Source: Thiohalocapsa sp963695445 (GTDB taxonomy: Bacteria; Pseudomonadota; Gammaproteobacteria; Chromatiales; Chromatiaceae). From it: a DNA stretch of 64,000 nucleotides. The notes beneath the pieces are model-generated. The model was not told the origin of the DNA and made no database searches. It saw only the letters and a list, made by a program, of their open reading frames with translations. The stretch is taken from assembly GCA_963695445.1 (NCBI GenBank), contig CAVOGV010000031.1, positions 29,863 through 93,862 on the forward strand, given 5' to 3'. This document shows positions 20,753-28,626 of this stretch, one piece after another. The stretch's first letter is position 1. The number at the start of each line of letters is the position of its first letter. The translations under genes and the position numbers were made by a program.

Positions 20753-21775
20753 TCACAGGCCATCAAGGAATGGGTAGCAGGGATAGTCCTGCGTTTCGGA
20801 CCTTGCAGACCACTCATTGTCCCCTTCGTATTCGCAATAACAATTCTGGACAGACTCAATCGGCGGCTTATTCTGGAATTCGTTCAGAGTGCAGCTCAGG
20901 TAGATCCCCGCCTCCGCCGGTGCGCCAATTGGGATGTCTGGGCCGGTGCCATTGAGGACGTGATCTAAGGGCCCCTCGACAGGCGCGGCCCCCGCGCCGC
21001 AGACGGCCTTGCAGTCCTCCGCGCTGCACCGTTTTGTGGGGTTCTTTATGTCCGGATGAAACGGCCCGTAGGCATTGTAGTCATCTCTTTTCTCGGGAGG
21101 ATCTTGGTCGACCTTGGGGGGCTCGACGATGGGGCATGAACACATGATCTGCTTCTTGAAGAGCTTCCGCGCGCCGGTCATTTCAGAGACGCCCTCGAAG
21201 CATAAGCCGCCGTCGCACTGGGCGTAGGACCCGGGGCCGTCACCAGGGCAATAGTACACGGCGCCGTCCGAGCCGCCGAAGATGGGTTTGGAGGGCGACA
21301 GGGAAAAGGTGCTGGCTCTGATTCCCTCTTTATTACCGTTCTCCATCACGTTGCAGACGTTGGGAAGGTCTTCGTCGTCGAGGAATTCGACGAAACTGTC
21401 GTCGTAGAGCACGTTGTTGCGGATAGTCAGCGTCAGTGAGATGCTGTCGTCCCAGTCGTCCTTGTTGCCTACATTGTAGGGAGGGGCATTCTCCGGGAGC
21501 CTCTCGCAGGCGCAGTAAAGCACCCCGTTGAAGTACCAGCACCGCCCAGGAAAGCACAGCGCATATTTTTGGTCGGGAATGATCCTGAACGCTGCCGGCC
21601 CCTCCTGCGGCCGTTCCAAATCCTGCGCGGTGCACTTATCGTCGTACCCCGCCGGCGCCAGACCCGCACCAAACGGAGGGAATGGCTTCGCCGCGCTTAC
21701 CGCGGAGCAGGTCAACAACGCAAATATGATTGCGATTATTCTGCCGGACCGCAGGATGGTTGATCGCGTATTCAT
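20753..21775 (-). CDS. cysteine-rich secreted protein, family not recognised (member 1)
   Basis: This 340-residue protein has a clear Sec signal peptide (IIAIIFALLTCSAVSA, cleavage near residue 28). The mature part holds many Cys in clusters: CFPGRCWYFNGVLYCACE, YYCPGDGPGSYAQCDGGLCF, IMCSCPIVEPP, CSAEDCKAVCG and a final NCYCEYEG. This suggests several disulfide-bonded modules outside the cytoplasm. The block C-x(n)-GSYAQCDGGLCF...CSCPI resembles GSVYAGCMTAPCY...CSCPI in the divergent gene at 22424-23797, so the two are probably related. I recognise no catalytic motif or known domain. Codon use is less GC-rich than in neighbouring core genes. It lies inside a segment bracketed by 137-bp direct repeats. 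Confidence 0.72.
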   Translation of the reverse strand: MNTRSTILRSGRIIAIIFALLTCSAVSAAKPFPPFGAGLAPAGYDDKCTAQDLERPQEGPAAFRIIPDQKYALCFPGRCWYFNGVLYCACERLPENAPPYNVGNKDDWDDSISLTLTIRNNVLYDDSFVEFLDDEDLPNVCNVMENGNKEGIRASTFSLSPSKPIFGGSDGAVYYCPGDGPGSYAQCDGGLCFEGVSEMTGARKLFKKQIMCSCPIVEPPKVDQDPPEKRDDYNAYGPFHPDIKNPTKRCSAEDCKAVCGAGAAPVEGPLDHVLNGTGPDIPIGAPAEAGIYLSCTLNEFQNKPPIESVQNCYCEYEGDNEWSARSETQDYPCYPFLDGL

Positions 21776-22423
21776 GGTTCTACTCTTATTCTTAACAATG
21801 GCGGAGGCTGTTTGGCCCAGCTCAAAGACATCTGAAACCGGTGGCTAGGAAGTCCAAACACCTCAGGCGACAATACGCTCCACGGATTAGCCGGCAGTTC
21901 GGCCGCGGTCAACGCGGAAAGACCGCGAACAGTCGTTCAGACGGCACGCGCGAACGCCCCCGACGCAGGGCTAGCTTCGTCTTCGAAGGAAGACTGATCG
22001 CGTCGAACCGGCCGCGTAGACGACACTTAGTTTTTATACTTTTCAGCGACCACACGAGGCATGCTTGCCTCCGAGTCGCGATCTTGATCTGAACCATATG
22101 GTTGCTCATCAACACGCCGGCATGCACCAAGGCTTACTCCACGGGCGCGACCTCCGGCGGGCTTGCCGACCACCCCCGATTAGCCTATGCTCGGTCCGCT
22201 CAGGTTGGTAGCGCTTTGTCGGCCCCTCGTGCTTGGGCACACGACCCTTGCGGCCACTGAGCATTAAACCATCAGTACAATCAGTACAAGACCACTGGCG
22301 TGGCTCGTCGGCAGAGTGATCTTGGGCACGCATGCTTGCTGCTAGCGTTGCGTGCACGATCACCGGGGCTGGGGTGCACTTTCTTACAAAGCCGCTTTTT
22401 TACGAAGGCGGGAGTGAATAATA
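21776..22423. other. divergent intergenic region between the two Cys-rich genes
   Basis: These 648 bases separate two outward-transcribed genes and should contain both promoters. The sequence is noticeably more AT-rich than the flanking core genome. Short frames exist on both strands but none has a signal peptide, a ribosome site or a known motif. No operator could be identified by eye. Confidence 0.5.
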
Positions 22424-23797
22424 ATGAATGCTACTGTTTATCTGGGCGCAATGCTTTCGGCTTGCCTCGCATTGTGCACCCTGTCTGCCTGACCTCCATG
22501 CCGCAAAGCCGGCAAACAACGCGAATTATGCGAAGCAGTACGAGCAATTTATCCTGCGCGGGGTGAAACTCCACGACACGTTTCAAATTAATGACCAAGA
22601 AACTGTTCGCTTAGACGGGACCGGATGGCCGGCCTTTGCCAACATTTGGACCGAACCTGCCAATTTCCTGCTCTGCAACCCGCCGCAGGGACAGGACTTC
22701 GCTTACGCGCTCTGCTATTACTCGGGGCCCGATGATCCTTCGGGCCTGTCCTCAGACAACCCTGCCCTGCCATGCACATTGTCCCCGAACGGAAAGTCCG
22801 CGGATTGCAAGTGCTTCAAGCTGGACACCGCCGTGGTGCCGCCGCAGGTACCGTATTTCGTGGACATCAATGCGATTTTGAATCTAGACATTTATCAGCA
22901 GACAGTACGCGGTTTGCGGCGAGGATGGAGCGGGTTGCGCGCCGAGTACGAGTATCGAGGCCCCCGTCTGCCGTTCGATCAATACAAACCAGTTGATCGC
23001 CGGTGCGAAGCATCGTCTCCGTCTTCTCTCCCGTCAAGAAGCTCGATTACTATTCCGGCTCCACGCCCTGCGATGCACCTGGATCTGTCTACGCCGGCTG
23101 CATGACCGCGCCTTGCTACGATACTGGTGAGGTCGATGCGCACGGCAACGCCTTGGTGGATTGCAGCTGTCCGATCTACCAGGGCCCGTTCGAGATCGGA
23201 CAAGGCCCGTCGGCGGACGGACCCCAAGACTGCAACTTAGGGCATGGAAACCTGTGGTCTGCGGCTCACAACCCCTTGAAAAACGACCCAATCGATCCGC
23301 CGGCACCGACAGAGAACTGCATCCCAGACGCGCCGCCTGAATCCGGATGTCCATTATGGAGCGACGCAGTCACCGGCTTCGATCCCGAGAGCACAGTCTG
23401 CCAAGCGGTATGTAATGCTTACCAGAGCACTGATGACGGAAGTGACGAAAGCATTCAGCCGGGCTACGCCTGTGACTCCACGCTCTGCACGACGTTGGGG
23501 ATCGGTCAGGAGCTCCCCTTCGATGGTCTCGCCGCCGAGTCGAACGTGCGACTCGGTCTCATGGCAGAGGCGTGCAAAGGCATCGGTAAACTCCCCAGGC
23601 TTGAACTGATCGCAACGGTGGAGAAACTGGCGGGCTGCAGCTGTTGCGCAAGTCAACTGTGCGGGTGCGCCAGCGCGACGGACATCAACGACGAAACGAA
23701 CAGCAAGATATTTGACCTGAATGCCGAGCAAAGGGCCGCTGGGATCAAGCCGCAGTGCGATATCAACCAAACGCTGTGTGGAGAACAAGCGCGATAG
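22424..23797 (+). CDS. cysteine-rich secreted protein (member 2), frame-broken
   Basis: The ATG at 22424 begins a signal peptide (MNATVYLGAMLSACLALCTL) that hits a stop after 22 residues. A shifted frame continues with HAAKPANNANYAKQYEQF, so the frame changes near 22475. It changes again near 23000. The mature part has Cys clusters resembling the divergent neighbour: LPCTLSPNGKSADCKCF, PCDAPGSVYAGCMTAPCYD, DCSCPIYQGPF, then CQAVCNAY and GCSCCASQLCGCASATD near the C-terminus. No enzyme motif is seen. An extracellular or outer-membrane-associated disulfide-rich protein is the safest description. Breaks may be sequence errors, as elsewhere in the window, or early decay. Confidence 0.62.
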
Positions 23798-24066
23798 ACC
23801 ATCGACGTTGGCATCACAGCGCAGCGCTGAAGTCAATCGAAGGCATTGGCGCCTCGGGCAGCGGGAGCCTCAATTAGGGCAAGAGTACGTCGATCAGCAT
23901 CCTCAATACCGCGCGACCCAGACGCTGGTCGCCTCGACCGGAGTGGCACTGCAGCGCGTGGTCGGTGCCGCCCTGTCGTTAAACCCCGGGTGCATGGCGG
24001 AGACCGCCGCGCATCTCGTCGATCAACGTCTTCCCGCTGCTGCCGGTAAGGCAAAGGGTGGTCCTG

Positions 24067-24203
24067 GCCAGCGGCGCCGGGGCCAATGCGCGCAAGTCCA
24101 TCGGCATCACGGTCCTGAGCGGCATGCTGGCCTCCACCTGTCTGGCGGTGCTGTTCGTGCCGGCGTTCTACGTGTTCTTGCAGAGGCTTTCGGGGCGCGG
24201 TAA
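24067..24203 (+). repeat. copy B of the 137-bp direct repeat (duplicated RND pump 3' end)
   Basis: This copy matches 20106-20242 with one mismatch. It is preceded by bases that read VVLASGAGAN in frame, using different codons from copy A just outside the identical block. It ends in another C-terminal tail (GRGNGLRDSRQPGE, stop near 24237). No upstream pump gene is attached, so it is an isolated fragment. A perfect hairpin follows at 24240-24260 (GCACGAAT, loop CGGCC). Confidence 0.95.
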
Positions 24204-24498
24204 CGGACTTCGCGATTCACGCCAGCCCGGAGAATGAAAGCACGAATCGGCCATTCGTGCCGGGCACTTGCGCAGAGCGGCTTTCCGCCCGTCGGCCCTC
24301 TCCCGCCTCAGCGCCCCGTTCGCCGGCCCCAGCCCCGCCGACCCAATACCCCCAAGGCCTTGTCGGACATCCCCGACGCGGCTACGATCAGCGCGGTCCC
24401 TCACCTCGAGCAGTCGATTCGGCACCCCGTCAATGGGCGGAGCCGGAACGCGGCTCTGCCCTCACCAACCCAATCCCTTGTCCAGAGGAGTCAATCCC
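24204..24498. other. gap upstream of the small Cys-rich-repeat gene
   Basis: It contains the hairpin at 24240-24260 just after the duplicated pump fragment. Otherwise there is only GC-rich sequence without a recognisable gene. The promoter of the following gene should lie here. Confidence 0.4.
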
Positions 24499-24747
24499 AT
24501 GTTTGTTAGAGCCTTACTTGTCCTCCTGCTCGGAGTGGTCAGCGCCGGCGCGCTCGCCCAATCGATGCTGGAACAGCTCGAGAAAGAAAAGACGGCGCTT
24601 ACGACGTACTGCAAAGCCGACGTCGAACGCCTGTGCCCCGGAATCGAGCCGGGCGGCGGGAAGCTCAAGGAATGTCTGATGAAACACAAGGAGGAGATGT
24701 CCGTTGGCTGCGCCAAGGCGCTGCAGGAATTGAAGAAATCGATGTAG
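24499..24747 (+). CDS. small secreted protein with a cysteine-rich repeat (GLG1-like)
   Basis: This 82-residue protein has a signal peptide (MFVRALLVLLLGVVSAGALA) and one module of the form TTYCKADVERLCPGIEPGGG...LKECLMKHKEEMSVGCAKAL. The spacing C-x7-C-x(n)-C-x(n)-C fits the cysteine-rich repeat known from Golgi apparatus protein 1 and from many bacterial periplasmic proteins. AGAGGAG lies upstream of the ATG at good spacing. Periplasmic location is likely; the function of bacterial members is unknown. It is unrelated in pattern to the larger Cys-rich pair to its left. Confidence 0.8.
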   Translation: MFVRALLVLLLGVVSAGALAQSMLEQLEKEKTALTTYCKADVERLCPGIEPGGGKLKECLMKHKEEMSVGCAKALQELKKSM

Positions 24748-25196
24748 TGCGAAAGCGGCGGCCGAATCCGCCATCCCGACACATGGAGGTGTCGCCTCGC
24801 AGACTCTGTCCAGTAAGGTCTCGCAGATCCGAGCCTCAACCAGCCCGTTCACGCTTTGCGACAGGTGGCGCGCAAGGCGTTCTTCTGCCGGATTGCTTTG
24901 ACCGCCAGACCCCACCCACCCGGCTGTCGGAAGCCGCGATGGACAGCAGCCCGCTCCACGAAAGCTGTGATCGCATTTGAAGCTGCGTTTGCGAAGGGAG
25001 TCCTGCCGATTTCTCCGAATCGGTTGCGTCATCAGTTAGGAGTCGGGAGCTCAGCCGCTGCAGCGTGCCGGTGGCGATTGTGATATCTGAACACCTCGCG
25101 AATCCAAGGTCGCATCTTCCTCGCTACGCTCCGTAGTCTGAACCAGCACGGGCGGCCAAAATTGATCAGCCGACCGTCGACAAATTGTCATGCGCT
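24748..25196. other. gap between the small Cys-rich-repeat gene and soxD
   Basis: The two flanking genes converge on these 449 bases. I see no gene and no T-tracted terminator. Several short frames are present without ribosome sites. Confidence 0.45.
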
Positions 25197-25787
25197 TCAG
25201 TTGTAGTTTCTGACATCCGGGCGATGGTCCGGAATGAAGCCGTCGCGGTTTGGCATCTTCACTTTTGCCAGCGAGTCGGCATTCATGACGTCTGTTTCTT
25301 CGATGATGCCACCTTGCGCAAGTACATAGGCGACCAAGGCGTAAACCTCGTCGTTGCTCAGCGACCCGGGGGCGTCGAATGGCATGGCGCGGCGTACGTA
25401 GTCAAACACGGTCGTGGCGTGTGGCCAGTAACTCTCAACGGTCTTCACCGCGGCGCCGCTGGCAAGCGTGCCACGACCGCCGACGAGAGCGGCGCCTCCG
25501 GTTTCTTTCACGCCTTTCAGATCGGCCCCGTGGCAGGCAAGGCACTTCGTCTCGTAGACCGCCTTGCCGGTTTGCGCGGTCCCTTCACCCGCTGGCAGGT
25601 GGCGGCCGTCCGGCAATATGGCGATTGTCACGGCCTCGAGTTCGGCCGCGCTCGGAGCGGCACCGAAGCCATAGGGCCCACCCACATCCTCCGCAAAAGC
25701 GCCGCCCAGAGAGAGACCGACGATCAGCGCGGCAGTTGTGATCATGACCTTGGTTGCCGGCCGCCGTTTATCAGTAGTGGTGAACAT
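25197..25787 (-). CDS. soxD: SoxD-like c-type cytochrome
   Basis: This 196-residue periplasmic cytochrome has a signal peptide (ITTAALIVGLSLGGAFA), one heme motif CLACH at residues 82-86 and a likely distal Met ligand near residue 135 (RRAMPFDAP). It starts inside the 3' end of soxC (17-base overlap), so the two are co-translated. In Sox systems SoxD accepts electrons from SoxC during oxidation of the sulfane sulfur held on SoxYZ. Some SoxD proteins are diheme and twice this length. This one is the short single-heme form that accompanies SoxC in several Betaproteobacteria. A sulfite dehydrogenase cytochrome subunit (SorB-like) is the main alternative. Confidence 0.8.
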   Translation of the reverse strand: MFTTTDKRRPATKVMITTAALIVGLSLGGAFAEDVGGPYGFGAAPSAAELEAVTIAILPDGRHLPAGEGTAQTGKAVYETKCLACHGADLKGVKETGGAALVGGRGTLASGAAVKTVESYWPHATTVFDYVRRAMPFDAPGSLSNDEVYALVAYVLAQGGIIEETDVMNADSLAKVKMPNRDGFIPDHRPDVRNYN

Positions 25788-27177
25788 TGCTCACCTCGCC
25801 GTTGGCGGCAACCGCCCAACTTTGGATTCCGTTCAGGTGATAGATCGAGCCAAACGTCCCCGACATGCCGCGCACGTCGACCAGTTGCTTGATGGTCGGT
25901 TGCACATAGCCGGTCTCGTCCTGACAGCGGCTTTGCAAGATGACCGGGTTGCCATCCCAGATCCAACCGTAGCGGAAACGCGTGGTACAGATCGGCTGAA
26001 TGGGACCTTGCAACGAGGCGTTGTGCCAGGTTTGCCCGCCATCGGTCGTGATTTCCACGCGTTGGATGCGACCGCGACCGGACCAGGCGAGCCCAGTGAT
26101 CTCGTAAAAACCGGGGCCGGGTAGTTTCATCTCACCCGACGGGTAGGTAATGACCGACTTCGCTTCCATCGTGAAAGAAAACTGTCGGGCCTTTCCGTCT
26201 CCCAGCAGGTCCGTGTATTTGGATGTCTCTTCGCGGGTCTGGAATGGGATATCGCTGATCTCGAGGCGCCGCAGCCATTTGATGTGCGTATTACCCTCGA
26301 AACCCGGCGCCACCAAGCGCAGGGGATAGCCTTGTTCGGGGCGGATGGCTTCGCCGTTCTGACCGTAAGCAAGCAGCGCGTCGTCCCAACATTTGTCGAG
26401 TGGGATGCTGCGCGTCATGACGGCTGCGTCGGACCCCTCCGCGAGAATCCACGCCGCACCATCGTCGACGCCGACTTCGCGCAAGATCGTCGATAACGGC
26501 ACGCCCGTCCATTCCGAGGTGCTGACCAGGCCATGCGTGCCCTGAACGGTCTTGAGTGTGGGCTTTGCCCATTCGGTGAGTCCATTGCCCGAACATTCGA
26601 TGAAGTGCTTACGTGTCACGGACGGAAAGCGTTTCAGATCGTCCATGGTCAGTTTCAGCGGCTTGCCCACCATGCCATGGACATACAGCGCATGCCGGCG
26701 CGGATCGATCGTTGGAATACCGCCATGGTGACGCTCGAAATGCAGACCCGAGGGGGTGATGTTTCCCATCTGGCTCGCCAGTGGCGACATGCTCCACGAG
26801 GATAGCCTGGTGGCGGTGGGATAGCGCCAGCGCGCTTCGGTTTCGAACTGAGAACGCGAACCGTAGCCGCCGTCGTCGCCGACAGGGCGGCCCTGTACCT
26901 TGGTTGGATCGGGCGGTACTGGAAACTCAAAGGCGCCAGCCGGAGCGGCTGCCGAGCTCAATCGCGGCGCCAAGGTTGCCCCGGCAAGCACGGCGCCTCC
27001 CGTGAGAAACGATCGGCGTCCCATCGCTTTCGTCGGATTGGGGAACATGCCTTCCTTGCAGTCGCACGCTTCGCGCTCTTGCTTGAGTGCCGCGAGGTGG
27101 CGCTGCTCCGCGGCGACCATCTCGTCGATCAGGCGCAGCGTATCTTCGTCGTAGATTCGATCTTCTTTTAGCAACAT
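25771..27177 (-). CDS. soxC: SoxC-like sulfane dehydrogenase / sulfite oxidase family molybdoenzyme
   Basis: This 468-residue protein has a twin-arginine signal (RRSFLTGG, Arg54-Arg55) and the sulfite-oxidase fold. The molybdenum-ligating Cys lies at residue 195 in HFIECSGNGLTEW, and the dimer domain ends in GSIYHLNGIQSWAVA. The segments ITPSGLHFERHHGGIP and EQGYPLRLVAPGFEGN are typical of SoxC. It would act in the periplasm with the overlapping cytochrome gene. The Tat motif is preceded by about 50 residues (LLKEDRIYDEDTLRLIDEM...), which is long. ATG codons at residues 44 and 52 are alternative starts, and AAGGA lies before the former. SoxC/D is unusual in a sulfur-globule-forming purple sulfur bacterium. 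Confidence 0.83.
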   Translation of the reverse strand: MLLKEDRIYDEDTLRLIDEMVAAEQRHLAALKQEREACDCKEGMFPNPTKAMGRRSFLTGGAVLAGATLAPRLSSAAAPAGAFEFPVPPDPTKVQGRPVGDDGGYGSRSQFETEARWRYPTATRLSSWSMSPLASQMGNITPSGLHFERHHGGIPTIDPRRHALYVHGMVGKPLKLTMDDLKRFPSVTRKHFIECSGNGLTEWAKPTLKTVQGTHGLVSTSEWTGVPLSTILREVGVDDGAAWILAEGSDAAVMTRSIPLDKCWDDALLAYGQNGEAIRPEQGYPLRLVAPGFEGNTHIKWLRRLEISDIPFQTREETSKYTDLLGDGKARQFSFTMEAKSVITYPSGEMKLPGPGFYEITGLAWSGRGRIQRVEITTDGGQTWHNASLQGPIQPICTTRFRYGWIWDGNPVILQSRCQDETGYVQPTIKQLVDVRGMSGTFGSIYHLNGIQSWAVAANGEVSNVHHY

Positions 27178-27477
27178 GGGTTTTCTATTCGCCTGACCTG
27201 TTGTTGGATTTGGAACTCAGACGCTTTTCGTGCCAGCTCGTGGGCGCCTGAATTCAGGTAGTGAAGTCTTGTACTTTCCCATCGCTTGGAGCTTTGGTGA
27301 TCACGAAAAGCGCGCCGTCGATTCGAAGCTAAGCAATGACGAACAAGGCTGCTTGTGGGCATTTGATGGAATACTCTATTCGCAGCGAAAGGGTTGCTCG
27401 CGAGTGTCGATTCAGGTACCACTCAATCAACCTGTTAGTAGTGAACGGGGCGCTCGTTCAGTTTTTCTCGAAGCCAA
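27178..27477. other. gap upstream of soxC
   Basis: It should contain the soxC promoter. The sequence is less GC-rich than average for the window. No gene, repeat or clear operator is visible. Confidence 0.45.
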
Positions 27478-27951
27478 TTAGTCTCTACTGACTTTGGCAT
27501 TGTCAGTACGCTCCGCTGAAAACGGCTTTGGTGCGGACTCATCAGGACCTGCCAATGGCTTGCCTATGTGGCGAAAATAATTACTCAAACCACCAGGGGG
27601 ACTAATCGCCCAAACCAAGATAACAATCTTATCTGTATTATTTTCCAGCTCATGATCAACATTGATACCAATACAAAGACTATCACCAGCTTCAAGCTGA
27701 TGAGATTCGCCATTGATCAGGACGTCAGGGTGACCTTGATGGATAAAAATAAATTCAACTGCATCTTCATGATGATGTTTAGGAATTTTACTTCCTGGCG
27801 CCATGTGATGCATGCCAGAATGAAATCCAGGTTTGGTGAAGTTTTTGTCAGTTATTTTCAGCGTAACACGCGTGCCATCATTAGGGCTTGGTTGCCAGTA
27901 CGCCTCCCCTTCAAGCGCTTTCAAAACAGCATATTCTTTCTCATCTGGCAT
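27478..27951 (-). CDS. cupin domain protein
   Basis: This 157-residue protein has both cupin motifs. Motif 1 is G-x5-HHH-x4-E-x6-G (GSKIPKHHHEDAVEFIFIHQ, then G) and motif 2 is GDSLCIGINVDHELENN. The His and Glu residues give a complete single metal site. Cupins range from dioxygenases to isomerases and sensors, and nothing here fixes the substrate. GGAG lies nine bases before the ATG. The gene is clearly AT-richer than its surroundings and sits between soxC and a large hairpin, which suggests recent acquisition. Confidence 0.8.
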   Translation of the reverse strand: MPDEKEYAVLKALEGEAYWQPSPNDGTRVTLKITDKNFTKPGFHSGMHHMAPGSKIPKHHHEDAVEFIFIHQGHPDVLINGESHQLEAGDSLCIGINVDHELENNTDKIVILVWAISPPGGLSNYFRHIGKPLAGPDESAPKPFSAERTDNAKVSRD

Positions 27952-28006
27952 AATGACTTACTCCGAGAATAGGTTAGCCCACATCATTTCGAACTTGGCG
28001 TATGCA

Positions 28007-28062
28007 AACGAATAAGGTTAGATCGCGTGAGCGAAGCGAACCGCGATCTAACCTTATTCGTT
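28007..28062. repeat. 56-bp hairpin with 21-bp perfect arms
   Basis: The arms at 28007-28027 and 28042-28062 are perfect reverse complements (left arm AACGAATAAGGTTAGATCGC plus G) around a 14-base loop (TGAGCGAAGCGAAC). It lies upstream of the cupin gene and just before a broken gene. There is no T-tract. It may be the end of a small mobile element, or a structured transcript end for either side. Confidence 0.85.
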
Positions 28063-28080
28063 AGGGGTCAGCTGAAGCGC

Positions 28081-28616
28081 AGGATGCTGCGCTTCATCGG
28101 GTCATCGCTCAAGGGCCTCGCTGTCGACTCTCAACGGAACGCCTGGGTTGCCTCCCTGAAGGAGGACTCGGTATACGGCATCCGGCCAAACGGCTCGATC
28201 ATCGGGCAGTTGAAGGGTGGCGGCATCAACGCTCCGTGGGACGTGACGGTGGATGGGGAGGACAACCTGTGGGTGTCGAACTTCGGCCCGCTTGACGTGA
28301 CGAACAACTTCCGCAGTGGCCGAATCTCGAAGCTCTGCGGGATCAACCGGTCCGCCTGCCCCCTGGGGCGAAGACCGGCGACCCGATCTCGCCAGCGAGC
28401 GGCTACACGATGCCCTCCGCCGGCAGCGAGGTACTGCTTGCGAACGGCAACCCGCTGTACTGACCCGACGAGCCGCCGAGCTTCTCGCCGATGATGCGCC
28501 AGACCGCATCCCAGATCGACAGAGCAGGCAATGTCTGGACGATCAACAACTGGAAGCCAGACTTGTTCAGACCGATCCCACCGCGACCTGCGCACCCGTC
28601 CGCCAGCGGGCGCTAG
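28081..28616 (+). pseudogene. broken NHL/virginiamycin-B-lyase-like beta-propeller fragment
   Basis: A segment starting MLRFIGSSLKGLAVDSQRNA reads like blades of a streptogramin-lyase/NHL propeller (NAWVASLKEDSVYGI; PWDVTVDGEDNLWVSNFG). The frame changes near 28365 to PGAKTGDPISPASGYTMPSA, an internal stop occurs near 28460, and the last recognisable piece is QIDRAGNVWTINNWKPDL. No signal peptide or full propeller is present. Both ends are missing, so it is a remnant and not a functional gene. It abuts the 21-bp hairpin on one side and a threonine dehydratase on the other. Confidence 0.65.
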
Positions 28617-28626
28617 CAGGCGTCCT

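Noticed and set aside
28007..28062. Integron attC site
   Set aside because: GTTAGAT and ATCTAAC occur, but in reversed order for an attC, and simply as parts of a perfect palindrome; no integrase or cassette structure is nearby.
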